Shown here: positions 25,636-35,464 of the stretch, piece by piece
How the letters are laid out: each line of letters begins with the position of its first letter
Numbering within the stretch: the first letter of the stretch is position 1
Source: Hyphomicrobiales bacterium
Lineage (GTDB): Bacteria > Pseudomonadota > Alphaproteobacteria > Rhizobiales > Rhizobiaceae
NCBI GenBank assembly: GCA_900469345.1
Contig: UBWZ01000004.1
Location: forward strand, 62,001 to 126,000
DNA: 64,000 bases
Direction of reading: 5' to 3'
Made by a program: the position numbers and the translations under genes
Notes under the pieces: generated by a model
Told to the model about the DNA's origin: nothing
Database searches by the model: none
What the model saw: the letters and a program-made list of their open reading frames with translations, nothing else

Positions 25636-27975
25636 TTACGCCCGGGTGCTCGGGCCCTCGCGGTAATAGGACGCGTAGCTGTCGTGCAGCCGCTCCGGTG
25701 CGCCGGCATCCGCATATTTGCGAAGGTCCGACATGTCGGTCTTGTTGAGGATGACGCCGACCGTCTTCGAGGCGATCTGCGGCTCGGAGCGCAGCACGCT
25801 CTGGACCGCCTTGACCGGCGTGACGCCCCATTCGGTGACGAACACGAAGCCGTCCACGTAAGGCTCGAAGGCCTTGGCGTCGATCACCGGAATGAGCGGT
25901 GCAAGGTCGACGATGATGACGTCGAACGTATCCTTGATGCTGTCGAGGAACTGGCTCATGCCGGTCGAGGACAGCAGCTCGCTGGTATGGCTGAGCTGCC
26001 GGCTGCGCATTGTCATCGGCAGGATGGTCAGGCGCGAGCGGCGATCGACACGGGCAGCCGCCGTCCACGGCGTCTTCTGCAGCACGACGTCCACGAGGCC
26101 GACTTCAGGCTCGGTTGCCAGCATCTTGCTGAGGCCGGGATTGCGCATGTCGGCATCGATGACCAGCGTGCGCACGCCGGCGGCCGAGATCAGGCCCGCA
26201 AGGTTCGCGGCGACCATCGACTTGCCCTCGCCCGGCAGGCAGGAAACGACGCCGATGACGGAGCACTTGCGGCCCTGGAAGACGATGTCGCAGGCAAGCT
26301 TGGTGTTGCGCAGCGTTTCGGCAAACTGCGAGCGCGGCGCCTCGACCGCAACCCGCATCATCCGCCGGAAGGACACCGGGGCGCCGGCGGGAAGCTGCGC
26401 GCCCTCGGCCGCATCTGCAGGTGCCGGCGGCGAACCGCTTTCCTCCGATTGCAGGGCATTGAGCTTCGGCAGGTAGCCGAGGAAGCGCATGCCGAGCTTT
26501 TCCTGTACGTCTTCGCCGGTTCGGAAGAAGCGTTCGCGGAATTCCAGCAGCGCGGCGGAAGCACAGCCGAGCATCAGGCCGAGCACCACGGAAAGCGCCA
26601 TGGTCAGCGTCTTGCGGGGGCTGGACGGTGCGGTCGGAATACCCGCGTCAGAGATCACGCGGGCCTTGGCGATCGGCAAGGACTGGAGCTGGCTGGCCGT
26701 TTCGAAGCGCTGCAGATAGGACTGGTAGAGCGCCTTCAGCGCGTCGGCCTTCTGCTGCAGCTCCTGCAGCTGCACCATCGAGACGTTGGCGTCGGAATTG
26801 TTGCCGGCAACGCGTGAAATATTGTCCCGCAGCGACTGCTCGCGTGTCTTTGCCACGTCGAGGTCGTTTCTGAAGCTGCCGGTCAGCTGCTGCAGTTCCC
26901 GATAGATCTGCTGGGAGAGATCGTCCTTTTCGCGCACCAGAGCGACCGCCTGCGGATGGTCGGCGCCGTACTGCTGGATCACCGCCTGCAGGCGGTCGTT
27001 GACGGCAATCACCCGCTTGCGCAGGTCCTGCAGCACCGTGTTGTCCGTGTCGCGGGTCGAAACGACCGCGTTCTGCACGGCCGTCGCGGCACCCTGGTCG
27101 AGGATCGACTTGTACTGGTTGTAGCGCGCCGAAGCGCTTGCCACGTCCGCCTGTGCGACGATCAGCTGGCTGTTGAGGTCGGACAGCTGCTGGGCCGAAA
27201 GCAGTTCGCCACGCGGGGAAACGAGACCCTTTTCGCGCTTGTACTGCTCGACGGCGAGCGAGGCTTCCTGCGCACGCTTGTTGAGATCGGTGAGCCGCTC
27301 CTGCAGCCACAGCGTCGCGCGCTCGGTCGCATCGAAGTTGGCGTTGAGCTGCTCCGTCAGGTACGACGAGGCATAGGCTTTAGCGATCTGCGCCGACAGC
27401 TGCGGATCGGGCGACTTGACCGACACGGCAATGACCGAGCTTCGGCCGATACGCTCGACGGTCAGGGCCTGCTGCAGCACGGACGCCGCCTTTTCCCGAC
27501 GCCCGGCGCGGATCTGGCTTTCGCTCGCCGGCGGACTACCGGGCGAAACCAATGCCACGACGCTCTGCACGACCCCCTTGATGAGATCGACGGGCGACTT
27601 CGGCGGATCGACCAGCAGGTCGTTCTGGTCGAAATTGCCCTTGGCGACGACGTTGAGCGCCAGCGCCTTCGATTTCAGGATCTCGACGGCGCTCGACATG
27701 CGGTTGTCGATCAGCTGGGCGGTCTGGCTGTCGGTCGCCTCCTCGGCATAGCGCGACAGGTTTTCGTCCAGAAGGATCTGGGTCATCGCCGTATAGTTGG
27801 GCTGTGCCATGAACAGGTAGATGCCGGCCAGAACGACGACGGCGATCACGCAAGCGATGATCACGCCCAGCCGGCGCATGGCGGCTGTCCACAGCTTGTC
27901 GAGATCGATGAACGTATCGTTGTCCTTGCTCTCGCTGGGGAAGATCGTCATTGGCCGGAAATTTACCTGGTCCAT
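25636..27975 (-). CDS. exoP: ExoP: polysaccharide co-polymerase / tyrosine autokinase
   Basis: A 779-residue Wzc-type protein controlling succinoglycan chain length and export. A Wzz domain (about 22-480) is bounded by TM1 (37-56) and TM2 (456-477), with the proline-rich PTAPSSPRK just before TM2 and a coiled-coil periplasmic region between (about 220-420). The cytoplasmic BY-kinase domain has Walker [10 protein letters not shown] (579-587), A' LVIDADM (604-610) and Walker B VIIVD (686-690). It ends in a tyrosine-rich tail (Tyr754, 767, 770, 771) suited to autophosphorylation. Length and position match S. meliloti ExoP. It is the last gene of the exo operon, 72 bp after exoN. Confidence 0.95.
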   Translation of the reverse strand: MDQVNFRPMTIFPSESKDNDTFIDLDKLWTAAMRRLGVIIACVIAVVVLAGIYLFMAQPNYTAMTQILLDENLSRYAEEATDSQTAQLIDNRMSSAVEILKSKALALNVVAKGNFDQNDLLVDPPKSPVDLIKGVVQSVVALVSPGSPPASESQIRAGRREKAASVLQQALTVERIGRSSVIAVSVKSPDPQLSAQIAKAYASSYLTEQLNANFDATERATLWLQERLTDLNKRAQEASLAVEQYKREKGLVSPRGELLSAQQLSDLNSQLIVAQADVASASARYNQYKSILDQGAATAVQNAVVSTRDTDNTVLQDLRKRVIAVNDRLQAVIQQYGADHPQAVALVREKDDLSQQIYRELQQLTGSFRNDLDVAKTREQSLRDNISRVAGNNSDANVSMVQLQELQQKADALKALYQSYLQRFETASQLQSLPIAKARVISDAGIPTAPSSPRKTLTMALSVVLGLMLGCASAALLEFRERFFRTGEDVQEKLGMRFLGYLPKLNALQSEESGSPPAPADAAEGAQLPAGAPVSFRRMMRVAVEAPRSQFAETLRNTKLACDIVFQGRKCSVIGVVSCLPGEGKSMVAANLAGLISAAGVRTLVIDADMRNPGLSKMLATEPEVGLVDVVLQKTPWTAAARVDRRSRLTILPMTMRSRQLSHTSELLSSTGMSQFLDSIKDTFDVIIVDLAPLIPVIDAKAFEPYVDGFVFVTEWGVTPVKAVQSVLRSEPQIASKTVGVILNKTDMSDLRKYADAGAPERLHDSYASYYREGPSTRA

Positions 27976-28047
27976 GGCTGTGTCCGCTTTGGGAGGAATG
28001 TTCGAGGAACGGCGGATAGACTGTGCCGTTCCTCCGACTAAGGTCTG

Positions 28048-28953
28048 TCAGGCTGCCTTCATACGCGTTTCATGCAAGGCGAGGATGTCCTTGATGGAAG
28101 CGTGGAGTTCTGCGCCCATGTCGGCGCGCAGCATGGCGAAGGCCACATTGGCCTCGATGAAGCCACGCTTGCTGCCGCAGTCGAAGGTCCGACCCTGATA
28201 GGGGTGGGCGTGGAACGGCTGCACCTGCAAGAGCGTCTGCATGCTGTCCGTCAACTGGATCTCGTTGCCCGCGCCGCGCTCCTGGGCGGCCAGCAGTTCG
28301 AAGATCTCCGGCTGCAGGATATAGCGTCCATTGAGGTAATAATTCGACGGAGCGGCCGCCGGAGCGGGTTTTTCCACCATTTCGGTGACCTGGAAGCCGT
28401 GAGCGACGCTGTTGCCCACACCGACGATGCCGTAGCTCGATGTTTCCTCCGGTGCACACTCTTCGACGGCGAAGACGTTGCCGCCCACGTCATTGTAGAG
28501 ATCCATCAGGCCGGCCATGCAGCCCTTGGCACCATAGGAAACCATGTCGGGCAACAGCAGCGCGAACGGCTCGTTGCCCACCAGCTCGCGGGCGCACCAG
28601 ACGGCGTGGCCGAGACCGAGCGGCGCCTGCTGGCGGGTATAGGAGACGGTGCCGGCAACCGGCAGCATCTTTTCGAGCTGGGCGACCTGAACCGTCTTGC
28701 CGGATCGGGTCAGCGACGCGATGAGTTCGGGCGCACTGTCGAAATAGTCTTCGATGGCCGTCTTGTTGCGGCTGGTCACGAAGATGATGTTTTCGATCCC
28801 GGCCTGCAGCGCTTCGTCCACGGCATATTGCACGACGGGCCGGTCGACGACGGTCAGCATTTCCTTTGGCATGGCCTTGGTCGCCGGCAGAAAGCGGGTT
28901 CCGTTTCCGGCAACCGGGATGACTGCCTTGCGAACGGGTCTCGTCGTGGTCAT
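28048..28953 (-). CDS. exoN: ExoN: UTP-glucose-1-phosphate uridylyltransferase
   Basis: A 301-residue GalU-type nucleotidyltransferase making UDP-glucose for the succinoglycan repeat. The N-terminal loop [23 protein letters not shown] (12-34), the [17 protein letters not shown] segment, LLPDMVSYG and [11 protein letters not shown] are all present. The start is the ATG at 28953, with AAAGGA 6 bases before it; the frame is open further upstream across the exoO stop but has no signal there. It lies between exoO and exoP as in S. meliloti. A housekeeping GalU may exist elsewhere. Confidence 0.93.
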   Translation of the reverse strand: MTTTRPVRKAVIPVAGNGTRFLPATKAMPKEMLTVVDRPVVQYAVDEALQAGIENIIFVTSRNKTAIEDYFDSAPELIASLTRSGKTVQVAQLEKMLPVAGTVSYTRQQAPLGLGHAVWCARELVGNEPFALLLPDMVSYGAKGCMAGLMDLYNDVGGNVFAVEECAPEETSSYGIVGVGNSVAHGFQVTEMVEKPAPAAAPSNYYLNGRYILQPEIFELLAAQERGAGNEIQLTDSMQTLLQVQPFHAHPYQGRTFDCGSKRGFIEANVAFAMLRADMGAELHASIKDILALHETRMKAA

Positions 28954-28996
28954 TGCGTGTCCTTTCTCCAAGGGCATCTGCCCCTTGATCGGATTT

Positions 28997-29962
28997 TCAG
29001 TGGATGCCGACGGCCTTAGCCAGCCGGCGCATGCGTACGGCAATCGGCATTTGCAGATGCTTGAGCGCCTGCGGGTGGCCGAATGCCGTCTTGAGGACGC
29101 CGCCGACCGACCGTTGCTTGATCTGGTCGACGAGCGTGATGAAAGATGCCGCTTCCCGGATGCTGCGTGTCCGGCGCTGCTGCGCGGCCATGGCGTCGGC
29201 ATCGAGCCGGTAGCGTTTGAGGAATGTCTCGTCCGCCTCGAGCATGGCCTGCAGGTGTTGCGGCTTCAAGACGCGCGAAATGGAGCCGTGCCGCAGATGA
29301 TAGACATAGCCGGCCGACGGCTCGACCGCACAGCGGCCGCCGGCTGCGAGCGCCGAGGCGAGCAGGATATAGTCCTCGCCGATCCTCAGGCTCTCATCGA
29401 ACCGCAGGCCGTGTTCGAGAAGGAAGGCTCGGCGAAAGATCGGCTTCATGTAGCCGAAGTTGAACGTCGAGCTGAAGATCACGTTCGAGCGGATGAATTC
29501 GGCAAGCGTCATCATCGGCCGCTTTTCCAGCTCCGCGCGGGGAAACATCGGCTCTGGAGCGCCGCCGTCGAGCGGGATGACGTCGATATTGTCGACCACG
29601 ATCTCCGCATCGGCGTTCAGCGCCTGTGCGATCAGGGTGGAAAGGCGCTGGGGATGCATGGTGTCGTCGGCGTCGAGGACTGCGATCCATCGCCCGGTCG
29701 CAGCCGCAAAACCGGCATTGCGGGCAGCCGCCGGTCCGCCATTGACGGCCTGCGCGATCAATCTGACCCGCGGGTCGGGATGGTTGGAGACGAGCTCCCG
29801 CGTGCCGTCGCTCGAGCAGTCGTCGACGACGATCACCTCGAGCGAGATGCCGACCTGGGCAAGCGCGCTGGCAATGGCGTCCGCCAGCGTGTCCTCGGCA
29901 TTGTAGGCGGCAATGACGAAGCTGACGTCGGGCATCGGTTCGGAGGCGTTAAAATCTGTCAT
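28997..29962 (-). CDS. exoO: ExoO: succinoglycan glucosyltransferase (GT2)
   Basis: A 321-residue family 2 glycosyltransferase. It has the GT-A opening [25 protein letters not shown] and the DADD motif ([13 protein letters not shown]) that binds the nucleotide sugar and metal. IGEDYILL is the catalytic-base region. There is no membrane segment. It should add a glucose to the lipid-linked octasaccharide on the cytoplasmic face. The name rests on position between exoM and exoN. Its ATG overlaps the exoM stop by 4 bases. Its sequence resembles exoU at 39 kb more than exoM. Confidence 0.88.
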   Translation of the reverse strand: MTDFNASEPMPDVSFVIAAYNAEDTLADAIASALAQVGISLEVIVVDDCSSDGTRELVSNHPDPRVRLIAQAVNGGPAAARNAGFAAATGRWIAVLDADDTMHPQRLSTLIAQALNADAEIVVDNIDVIPLDGGAPEPMFPRAELEKRPMMTLAEFIRSNVIFSSTFNFGYMKPIFRRAFLLEHGLRFDESLRIGEDYILLASALAAGGRCAVEPSAGYVYHLRHGSISRVLKPQHLQAMLEADETFLKRYRLDADAMAAQQRRTRSIREAASFITLVDQIKQRSVGGVLKTAFGHPQALKHLQMPIAVRMRRLAKAVGIH

Positions 29963-30885
29963 GCGGCCTCCGTCGCGCCGTACTGGCGGATTTCGCGCAG
30001 ACCGAGCCCACCCATCACGGATCCCGCATGCAGGGCGGCACGCAGGGCATAGCGCGTGCGCTTCACCGGCGAGAACGCCATGGCGATCGCAACGAGCGCG
30101 CAATAGCCGAACTTCGATGCGGCAAGCACCGTCTGGCGGATCCGCGCCATGCCGGAATTCTTGGCCGCGAGAATGCGCCCATGCGTCTGGCCCGACCGGA
30201 AGCGGCGCTTGGCAAGCCACGCGAAGCTGGCGCGCTTGGCCGGAACCGCCTCGCGGATGACCGCATCGGGCGCGAACTCGATCCGGCCGCCGACCTCGGT
30301 CAGCTGCGTAAAGAAATGGGTGTCCTCGCCACCGCTCTGGCCGAGCGACAGGGCGAAGGTGCGCCCGGCGAGCCTTGGCGAGCGCATGTCGAGCAGCACG
30401 TTGCAGGTGTAGCCGGTGCGGATCTGACCGGCGACGAACACCGGCATGGTCGAGTGAAAATCGCCGTCCCGCATCCAGCCGGCACTGCCGGCGTCATAGA
30501 CCGCATGGACCGGCCCGAGCACGGCATCGGCGCCGCTTTCGACGGCCCGGCGCAGAAGCGCTGCCAGCCATTCGGGCTCGGCCGTCTCGTCGTCGTCGAT
30601 AAACGCGAGGTAGTCGCCCTCGCTCGCCGCGAGACACGCGTTGCGGGCAATCGAAATGTTCGACTGTGGGCAATGCACATAGGCGATCGCAAACGGCGAA
30701 TTGTGGCGCAGCCGGGCGACCAGCGCCTCGGCACTCGGGACGGCGTCATTGTCTGCCACGATCAGCCGTAGCGTGACCCCGGGGGGCACGGCAAGCTGGA
30801 AGAGGGACGACAGCGTCTCCTCGAGCTCCGGGCGGCGAAACGTGCAGATGCCGATATCGATACGCAAACCCGTGTTCCCCGTCAT
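29959..30885 (-). CDS. exoM: ExoM: succinoglycan beta-1,4-glucosyltransferase (GT2)
   Basis: A 308-residue GT2 enzyme. It begins GLRIDIGICTFRRPELEETL, has VHCPQSNISIARNACL, then AFIDDDETAEPEWL (the metal-binding acidic cluster) and SGGEDTHFF. The C-terminal part LAKRRFRSGQTHGRILA and ALRAALHAG is distinctive for ExoM, and the length matches the S. meliloti protein within one residue as I remember it. ExoM adds the fourth sugar of the octasaccharide. The start at 30885 overlaps the exoA stop by 4 bases. Confidence 0.93.
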   Translation of the reverse strand: MTGNTGLRIDIGICTFRRPELEETLSSLFQLAVPPGVTLRLIVADNDAVPSAEALVARLRHNSPFAIAYVHCPQSNISIARNACLAASEGDYLAFIDDDETAEPEWLAALLRRAVESGADAVLGPVHAVYDAGSAGWMRDGDFHSTMPVFVAGQIRTGYTCNVLLDMRSPRLAGRTFALSLGQSGGEDTHFFTQLTEVGGRIEFAPDAVIREAVPAKRASFAWLAKRRFRSGQTHGRILAAKNSGMARIRQTVLAASKFGYCALVAIAMAFSPVKRTRYALRAALHAGSVMGGLGLREIRQYGATEAA

Positions 30886-31886
30886 GCTGCCCTCCGCCGG
30901 CGCAAGCCGATGAGTTCGAGCCAGAAGCCGGCCGACCAGGCGAAATGCATGATCATGGCCGAGATAGCCGCCAGCGGCCCGAGCGGATTGCCCTGCCCGA
31001 CCGCCATCCAGACCCCGTAACCGAGGCAGGCGATCGCCCAGATGGCGAGCGGAATGGCGGCCCACCAGTGCAGCAGTGCCAGAAGCGCGACGACCACGAC
31101 GGGCGCCACGGCCAGCGGGATCGCCTGCCGTATCTTCGGCACCGACCGGTGTTTGAGAAGGTTCTTGGCGCGGCCGCGGCCATAGCCGAGATATTGCCGG
31201 AACAGTGCCGAGGCGTTGGCGCGCGGATAATAGGTCATGAAGGTCTTGCCCGTCATCCAGATCCGGAAGCCGGCCTTGCGCAGCCTGAAGTCGAGTTCCG
31301 CGTCCTCGTTGTGGCTGAAGCTCTCGTCATAGCCGCCGACCGCCTGGAAGGCTGCAATCCGCATCAGCGCGTGGTGGCCATGGTCGACCCATTCGCCACC
31401 GCCGCCGGCCCGGTGCTTCGAGCCGCCATTGCCGAGCTTGGAGTTCTGAGCCGCCGCAGTCGCCTTCTGGAAAAGACCGAAGCCGACCGTATCCATGCCG
31501 ACCACCACGGAATCCGCCTCCATCGCCAGCGCTTCGCCGAGCAGGGCCTGGCAATAGTCATCGGGATAATCGCCATGCGCGTCGATGCGGATCAGATAAT
31601 CGCGCTCCTCGCCGAGCCGCTGGACGGCAAGGTTGATGCCGGCGCTCTGGATCCGCTTCGGGTTGGGCAGCAGCACGACATCGGGCATGGTTTCGGCGAC
31701 CCGTCGGACGATGTCAGGCGTCCCGTCCTGGCTTCCGCCATCGGCAACCACGATCAGCATGTCCATCGCGGCGCGCTGGGCGTCGAGCTTGTGCAGCAAC
31801 GGCTCGATGGTCTTTGCCTCGTTGAGGCAAGGAATGACGAGCAGCACGCGGGGCACATCGGCATTCGAAGGCATACGCATAACCAT
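30882..31886 (-). CDS. exoA: ExoA: succinoglycan beta-1,3-glucosyltransferase (GT2)
   Basis: A 334-residue GT2 enzyme. It has VIPCLNEAKTIEPLL, VVADGGSQDGT, the acidic motif IRIDAHGDYPDDYC and the base region SHNEDAELDFRLRKAGFRIW. Two or three hydrophobic segments near the C-terminus (about 255-325) should anchor it to the inner membrane. ExoA adds the second sugar, the first glucose, onto the ExoY-made galactose. The ATG at 31886 is chosen because GTGAGG lies 6 bases upstream; a GTG at 31898 would place that site inside the gene. It starts 8 bp after exoL ends. Confidence 0.92.
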   Translation of the reverse strand: MVMRMPSNADVPRVLLVIPCLNEAKTIEPLLHKLDAQRAAMDMLIVVADGGSQDGTPDIVRRVAETMPDVVLLPNPKRIQSAGINLAVQRLGEERDYLIRIDAHGDYPDDYCQALLGEALAMEADSVVVGMDTVGFGLFQKATAAAQNSKLGNGGSKHRAGGGGEWVDHGHHALMRIAAFQAVGGYDESFSHNEDAELDFRLRKAGFRIWMTGKTFMTYYPRANASALFRQYLGYGRGRAKNLLKHRSVPKIRQAIPLAVAPVVVVALLALLHWWAAIPLAIWAIACLGYGVWMAVGQGNPLGPLAAISAMIMHFAWSAGFWLELIGLRRRRAA

Positions 31887-31894
31887 GTCCGACC

Positions 31895-33088
31895 TCACGA
31901 CTGCAGGGGTGAAACGGCGGCGATTGCCGCCGAAGGCGAAGTATTGCGATCAAGCGCCGCAAGACGCGCGACCAAGGCACGACAATCCGCAGGCGTGGTC
32001 ACCCACTGGCTGCGGTCGATGGCGGCGACTGCCGCCGTCTGCGCCCGGTAGCGCTCATCCGTCATGCCGGCGAACAGGTCGACCAGGCTTTGCGGATCGG
32101 CGCGCTCCAGCGTCAGCCCGATCCTGCGGCTGTCGAGGAAGCGGCCGGTCTCCGTCGAGGCGAGCGCAATCGGTACGACGGCGTGCAGGCCGCCCTCGTA
32201 GAGCCGGTTCGGCAATAGCCAGTCCGAGTTCAGCCCCTCCTCGAAGAAGTCGATCGCCCAGGTGAAATGCACGTCGTTGTAGATCTGGGCGAGATCCTCC
32301 GGATTGCGGTAGGCGCCGTGGAATTCCACATGCGGCGCCGCCGCGACCTGGGCGTCGAAATCGGCAAATTCGCTGTAGGCCGGCCGGCCGCGCAGCACCA
32401 CCTCGACCCGGCCCTCCATCCGCCGCGCAAACTCGGTGAGGATGGCGAGCGACTTGGCGCAGCGGATCGCTCCGAACCAGCCGATCCGCCATGGCTTGCC
32501 CTCAGGCGCCGGCTTGGGAGCGACCGGCGCTGCATTCGGCTCGTCGCCGAGCATCAGCACCTTGTTTTCCAAAAGCAGCACCGGCAGCTCGAGACCCGAC
32601 AGCGGCTTGAAGAAATTCTCGACGAAAGCCGGCGAACTGGTGATCAGGAGGCTGGCATGGCGTGCGAAACGCCGCTGCGCAAAGAGCATCGCCCTGCCCT
32701 TTGCGCCGCCGTCGAGCAGCAGGCGGTGGATGTCGAGACATTCGTAGACGACCGGAATGTTGCCGCCGAACGACGCGGCGGCAGGCTCGGCAAGCGCCAG
32801 CGTCTCCAGATTGCGGGCAATGATGACGTCTGGACGCGAAAGACCGGCAAGCTTGCGCTTGAGCCCCAGCCGCGCCGATGCCACCGCGCCCATCCGCTGC
32901 ACAAAACGACCGTCGGCCGTCTCTCCGAGCACGCGCGAGCTGACGCCGCCTTCCGCAGACAGCAGATTGCCGCCGCGCTGAAACCCGGCGACGTCTACGG
33001 CAGCACCACCGGCGGTCAGGGTGAGAACACGCCGACGGATGGCGGCATCCGCGAGATCATGCGCCAGATAAAGAACCCGCAATGTCAA
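31895..33088 (-). CDS. exoL: ExoL: succinoglycan glucosyltransferase
   Basis: A 397-residue glycosyltransferase with a GT-B-like layout. The N-terminal half starts VLYLAHDLADAAIRRRV and has DVIIARNLETLALA; the C-terminal half has WRIGWFGAIRCAKSLAIL and FFEEGLNSDWLLPNRLYEGG, a typical donor-binding region. ExoL adds the third sugar. The start is unusual: in-frame TTG codons at 33088 or 33082, with AAAGGAG nine bases before the first and no ATG in a sensible place. It is positioned exactly as in S. meliloti, between exoK and exoA. Confidence 0.9.
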   Translation of the reverse strand: MTLRVLYLAHDLADAAIRRRVLTLTAGGAAVDVAGFQRGGNLLSAEGGVSSRVLGETADGRFVQRMGAVASARLGLKRKLAGLSRPDVIIARNLETLALAEPAAASFGGNIPVVYECLDIHRLLLDGGAKGRAMLFAQRRFARHASLLITSSPAFVENFFKPLSGLELPVLLLENKVLMLGDEPNAAPVAPKPAPEGKPWRIGWFGAIRCAKSLAILTEFARRMEGRVEVVLRGRPAYSEFADFDAQVAAAPHVEFHGAYRNPEDLAQIYNDVHFTWAIDFFEEGLNSDWLLPNRLYEGGLHAVVPIALASTETGRFLDSRRIGLTLERADPQSLVDLFAGMTDERYRAQTAAVAAIDRSQWVTTPADCRALVARLAALDRNTSPSAAIAAVSPLQS

Positions 33089-33152
33089 CTTGCCCTACTC
33101 CTTTCCGGCCGATCGGCCTGGTGAATTCTCGCCCGAGCGCCGCTTCGGTTCG

Positions 33153-33944
33153 TCAGTTGGTGGTGCACAGCACCGATTCAGGGAAGCGGCAGGTCTCGCC
33201 GAGCGCGGTGAAGGCAACCCGGTCGACCGTCATGTTGGCCGGCCCCTTGTAGGCAAAGGTACCCATCCACTGCTTCAGCGTGTCCGTGCCCCAAAGGCTG
33301 ATGAAGATCTTCTGGGCATTGGTCGGGATCTTCGACTTGTCGGTCACTTCCTGGACCAGCTTGCCGTTCAGGTAGTAGCGCAGGCGGTTCTCCTCCCAGG
33401 TGAAGGCATAGTCGTTGAAGCCCTGGTCTGCACCACCGGCAACGGGCACGAGCTTTTCGTTGCCGCCCTTGCCGTTGACGTACTGGTTGACCTGGACCTG
33501 CCCGCTGTTCTTGCCGAGGACCTCAAAGTCGATCTCGTCCCACGGCTTCTTGTCGGTCGGCCCGATATAGCTGAAGAAGGCCGAGTTGAGCCCGGCTCCC
33601 GTGGCCGTCTTCATCCGGATTTCATAGGTGCCGTAGCCAAACCGCGCCTTGGTCTGGATCTCGCCGCAGGCATAGTCGCGGCCCTTGGCTTTCTGTTCGG
33701 CAAAGCCCAGCTGCAGCATGCCGCTTTCGATGTGCACCTGGTTCTTCGACCAGTTGCAGTTCTGGTGGCCGCCATTGTTCCAGCCATCCGAGACGTACCA
33801 GATCGAGGGATCGATGCGGTCGAAGTTCTCCACGAAGGACTTGCCGGTGGCGCCTTGCTGCGCCTGCGCCAGCGACGGGAGCGCCATGGCAAGCGCCAGT
33901 GCGACGAGTGTGCCCGATCTGCGCGCAAATATGGTGTCGACCAT
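33153..33944 (-). CDS. exoK: ExoK: secreted endo-1,3-1,4-beta-glycanase (GH16)
   Basis: A 263-residue secreted enzyme. A Sec signal peptide occupies about residues 1-28 (ALALAMALPSLAQA). The GH16 catalytic motif is WDEIDFEVLG, with nucleophile Glu137, Asp139 and acid/base Glu141. Flanking NGGHQNCNWSKNQV and YYLNGKLVQEV are typical lichenase features. ExoK cleaves nascent succinoglycan to low-molecular-weight forms. The gene starts 6 bp after exoH ends, so both are cotranscribed. Confidence 0.94.
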   Translation of the reverse strand: MVDTIFARRSGTLVALALAMALPSLAQAQQGATGKSFVENFDRIDPSIWYVSDGWNNGGHQNCNWSKNQVHIESGMLQLGFAEQKAKGRDYACGEIQTKARFGYGTYEIRMKTATGAGLNSAFFSYIGPTDKKPWDEIDFEVLGKNSGQVQVNQYVNGKGGNEKLVPVAGGADQGFNDYAFTWEENRLRYYLNGKLVQEVTDKSKIPTNAQKIFISLWGTDTLKQWMGTFAYKGPANMTVDRVAFTALGETCRFPESVLCTTN

Positions 33945-33950
33945 GCTGGC

Positions 33951-35108
33951 TTACCTCTGCTGTTGCGATGTCGCCGGATTTCCGGCTCGAGCATGTGTTG
34001 TCTGAAGCGGCCGGTTTGCGGTGGCCTGCTGCTTGTTGCTCCGGCCACGGCTGCCGGTCAGCAGCTGGTAGAGGCCGGGCAGGAAGCGAAGCGCCATTCG
34101 GTTCGTCACGACCAGGATCACGAAACTTGCGGCTGCCGCCCCGAAGTAGAAGATCGGGTAGAGCACGTCGCCCATGAGACGGTTCCAGACCATCCACATC
34201 AGCACCAGTAACGGATAATGGCCGCAGAAGATCCAGAAGCTGAGACTTCCTGTTGCGGCGAGCCCCTGGCCCGCCCTGTTTCGGATCATCAGGGCCGAGA
34301 TCAGCCAGAAACCGCCGGCGCCGAGGATCGAAAGCGCATTGAGCGCGAGGTCCAGCACGAACGGGAAATCCGGCCCTGTCCGATAGAGACCGACCGACAG
34401 CAGCCCGGCGGCCAGAAGGACAGCGACGGTACCCGGAACGGCAAACTGGTCGAGCGATTTCAGGTCTACCCTGTTGAGCGCCAGATAGATGCCGAAAGTG
34501 AAGCTGAACAGGATCGACTTCTTCAGGACGATGCCGACCGGCACATCCGGAATGACGGCGACAAGGAAGAGCAGCCCCAGCGTTACCGCCGGCACCCGGC
34601 GCACGAGAAAGGCGAGGATTGGCGACAGAAGAATGCAGACGATCAGGTCGCGCAGGAAATAAAGCGGAACGTTGACCGGGAAATCCTCGATCGCGAACGC
34701 ATAGGTTACGAGCTCGCGTAGAGAAGCCGTCCACAGGTCGTGGAAATAGCCGATCCCCATGCCTGCGCGCTGGATCAGCAGCACAAACGCGAACAGGGCA
34801 CCATTCCATAGAAGGAAAGGCAGCAGCACGGTCTTCGCCTTCGACCGCAAGGTCTTGGCGTAGTCGAATTTTTCCATGCCGCGCACGAACAGCAGGTAAC
34901 CTGAGATCGCGCTGAGGCAAGGCACGCCGATCCTGAAAAGGCTGTCGCCCAGGAAAACCCGCAACCAGTCGAAGAAGCCGTTCACACCCAGGAACTGGCT
35001 TGTGCCCGCGTCACTCGGGATATGCACGAAGACAATTCCGGAGATCAGCAGGATACGCATCAGATTGATACGGGAGGATACGTTCTGATCAACAATCAAA
35101 CGAGTCAC
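33951..35108 (-). CDS. exoH: ExoH: succinoglycan succinyltransferase (acyltransferase-3 family)
   Basis: A 385-residue integral membrane protein with about ten hydrophobic segments and acyltransferase-3 features: LISGIVFVHIP with the conserved histidine near residue 29, FRIGVPCLSAISGYLLF, and WIFCGHYPLL late. ExoH transfers succinyl groups to succinoglycan, which S. meliloti needs for nodule invasion. The first codon is GTG at 35108, with AAAGG directly adjacent; a later ATG at residue 17 is possible but would remove conserved sequence. It is the first gene of the exoH-K-L-A-M-O-N-P operon. Confidence 0.9.
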   Translation of the reverse strand: MTRLIVDQNVSSRINLMRILLISGIVFVHIPSDAGTSQFLGVNGFFDWLRVFLGDSLFRIGVPCLSAISGYLLFVRGMEKFDYAKTLRSKAKTVLLPFLLWNGALFAFVLLIQRAGMGIGYFHDLWTASLRELVTYAFAIEDFPVNVPLYFLRDLIVCILLSPILAFLVRRVPAVTLGLLFLVAVIPDVPVGIVLKKSILFSFTFGIYLALNRVDLKSLDQFAVPGTVAVLLAAGLLSVGLYRTGPDFPFVLDLALNALSILGAGGFWLISALMIRNRAGQGLAATGSLSFWIFCGHYPLLVLMWMVWNRLMGDVLYPIFYFGAAAASFVILVVTNRMALRFLPGLYQLLTGSRGRSNKQQATANRPLQTTHARAGNPATSQQQR

Positions 35109-35464
35109 CCTTTTGGGGGCGATGCCCTCCCGTCACCGCCGTTTCATCAGAGCAGACTTTAGCCCGCAGTCGTGACAATAAGATCGCCGCGAGATTGGCA
35201 CAAAATGTGGCGCTGCAGCAAAAAACTCGTTCTGTCCTGCCGCGACGGCAACAGGTTACCGGCGGCTGCTCGCCACATATTTTCTTAGCTGCAACGAAAG
35301 AAGGCAGGTTTTCGAGGGCATCCGGGCGAAAATTTATGCTGCAATGCAGCAATCATAATCCCGATTACCGATCACGTAATTTTTCCTGTCTGCTCATCGG
35401 AATTTGATGCCGACGAGCATTTCAGCCGTCGAACAAGGCTTAAATGTGGCGATAAAAAGGCAAA
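35109..35464. promoter_or_regulatory. 356-bp non-coding region between exoH and exoT (no exoI)
   Basis: No credible gene is present here. In S. meliloti exoI, a small nuclease-like gene, occupies this place. Toward exoH there is a possible promoter (TTGTGC, 16 bp, TTATTG). A 15-bp palindrome TGCTGCAATGCAGCA lies at 35337-35351. Base composition drops to AT-rich in the 35.20-35.46 kb part, as expected for regulatory DNA bound by MucR-like proteins. The 3' end of exoT has no strong terminator here. Confidence 0.5.

Noticed and set aside
35109..35464. exoI in its usual position
   Set aside because: No frame of suitable length, signal peptide or nuclease-like motif is present; the longest frame of about 70 codons has no credible start or pattern.
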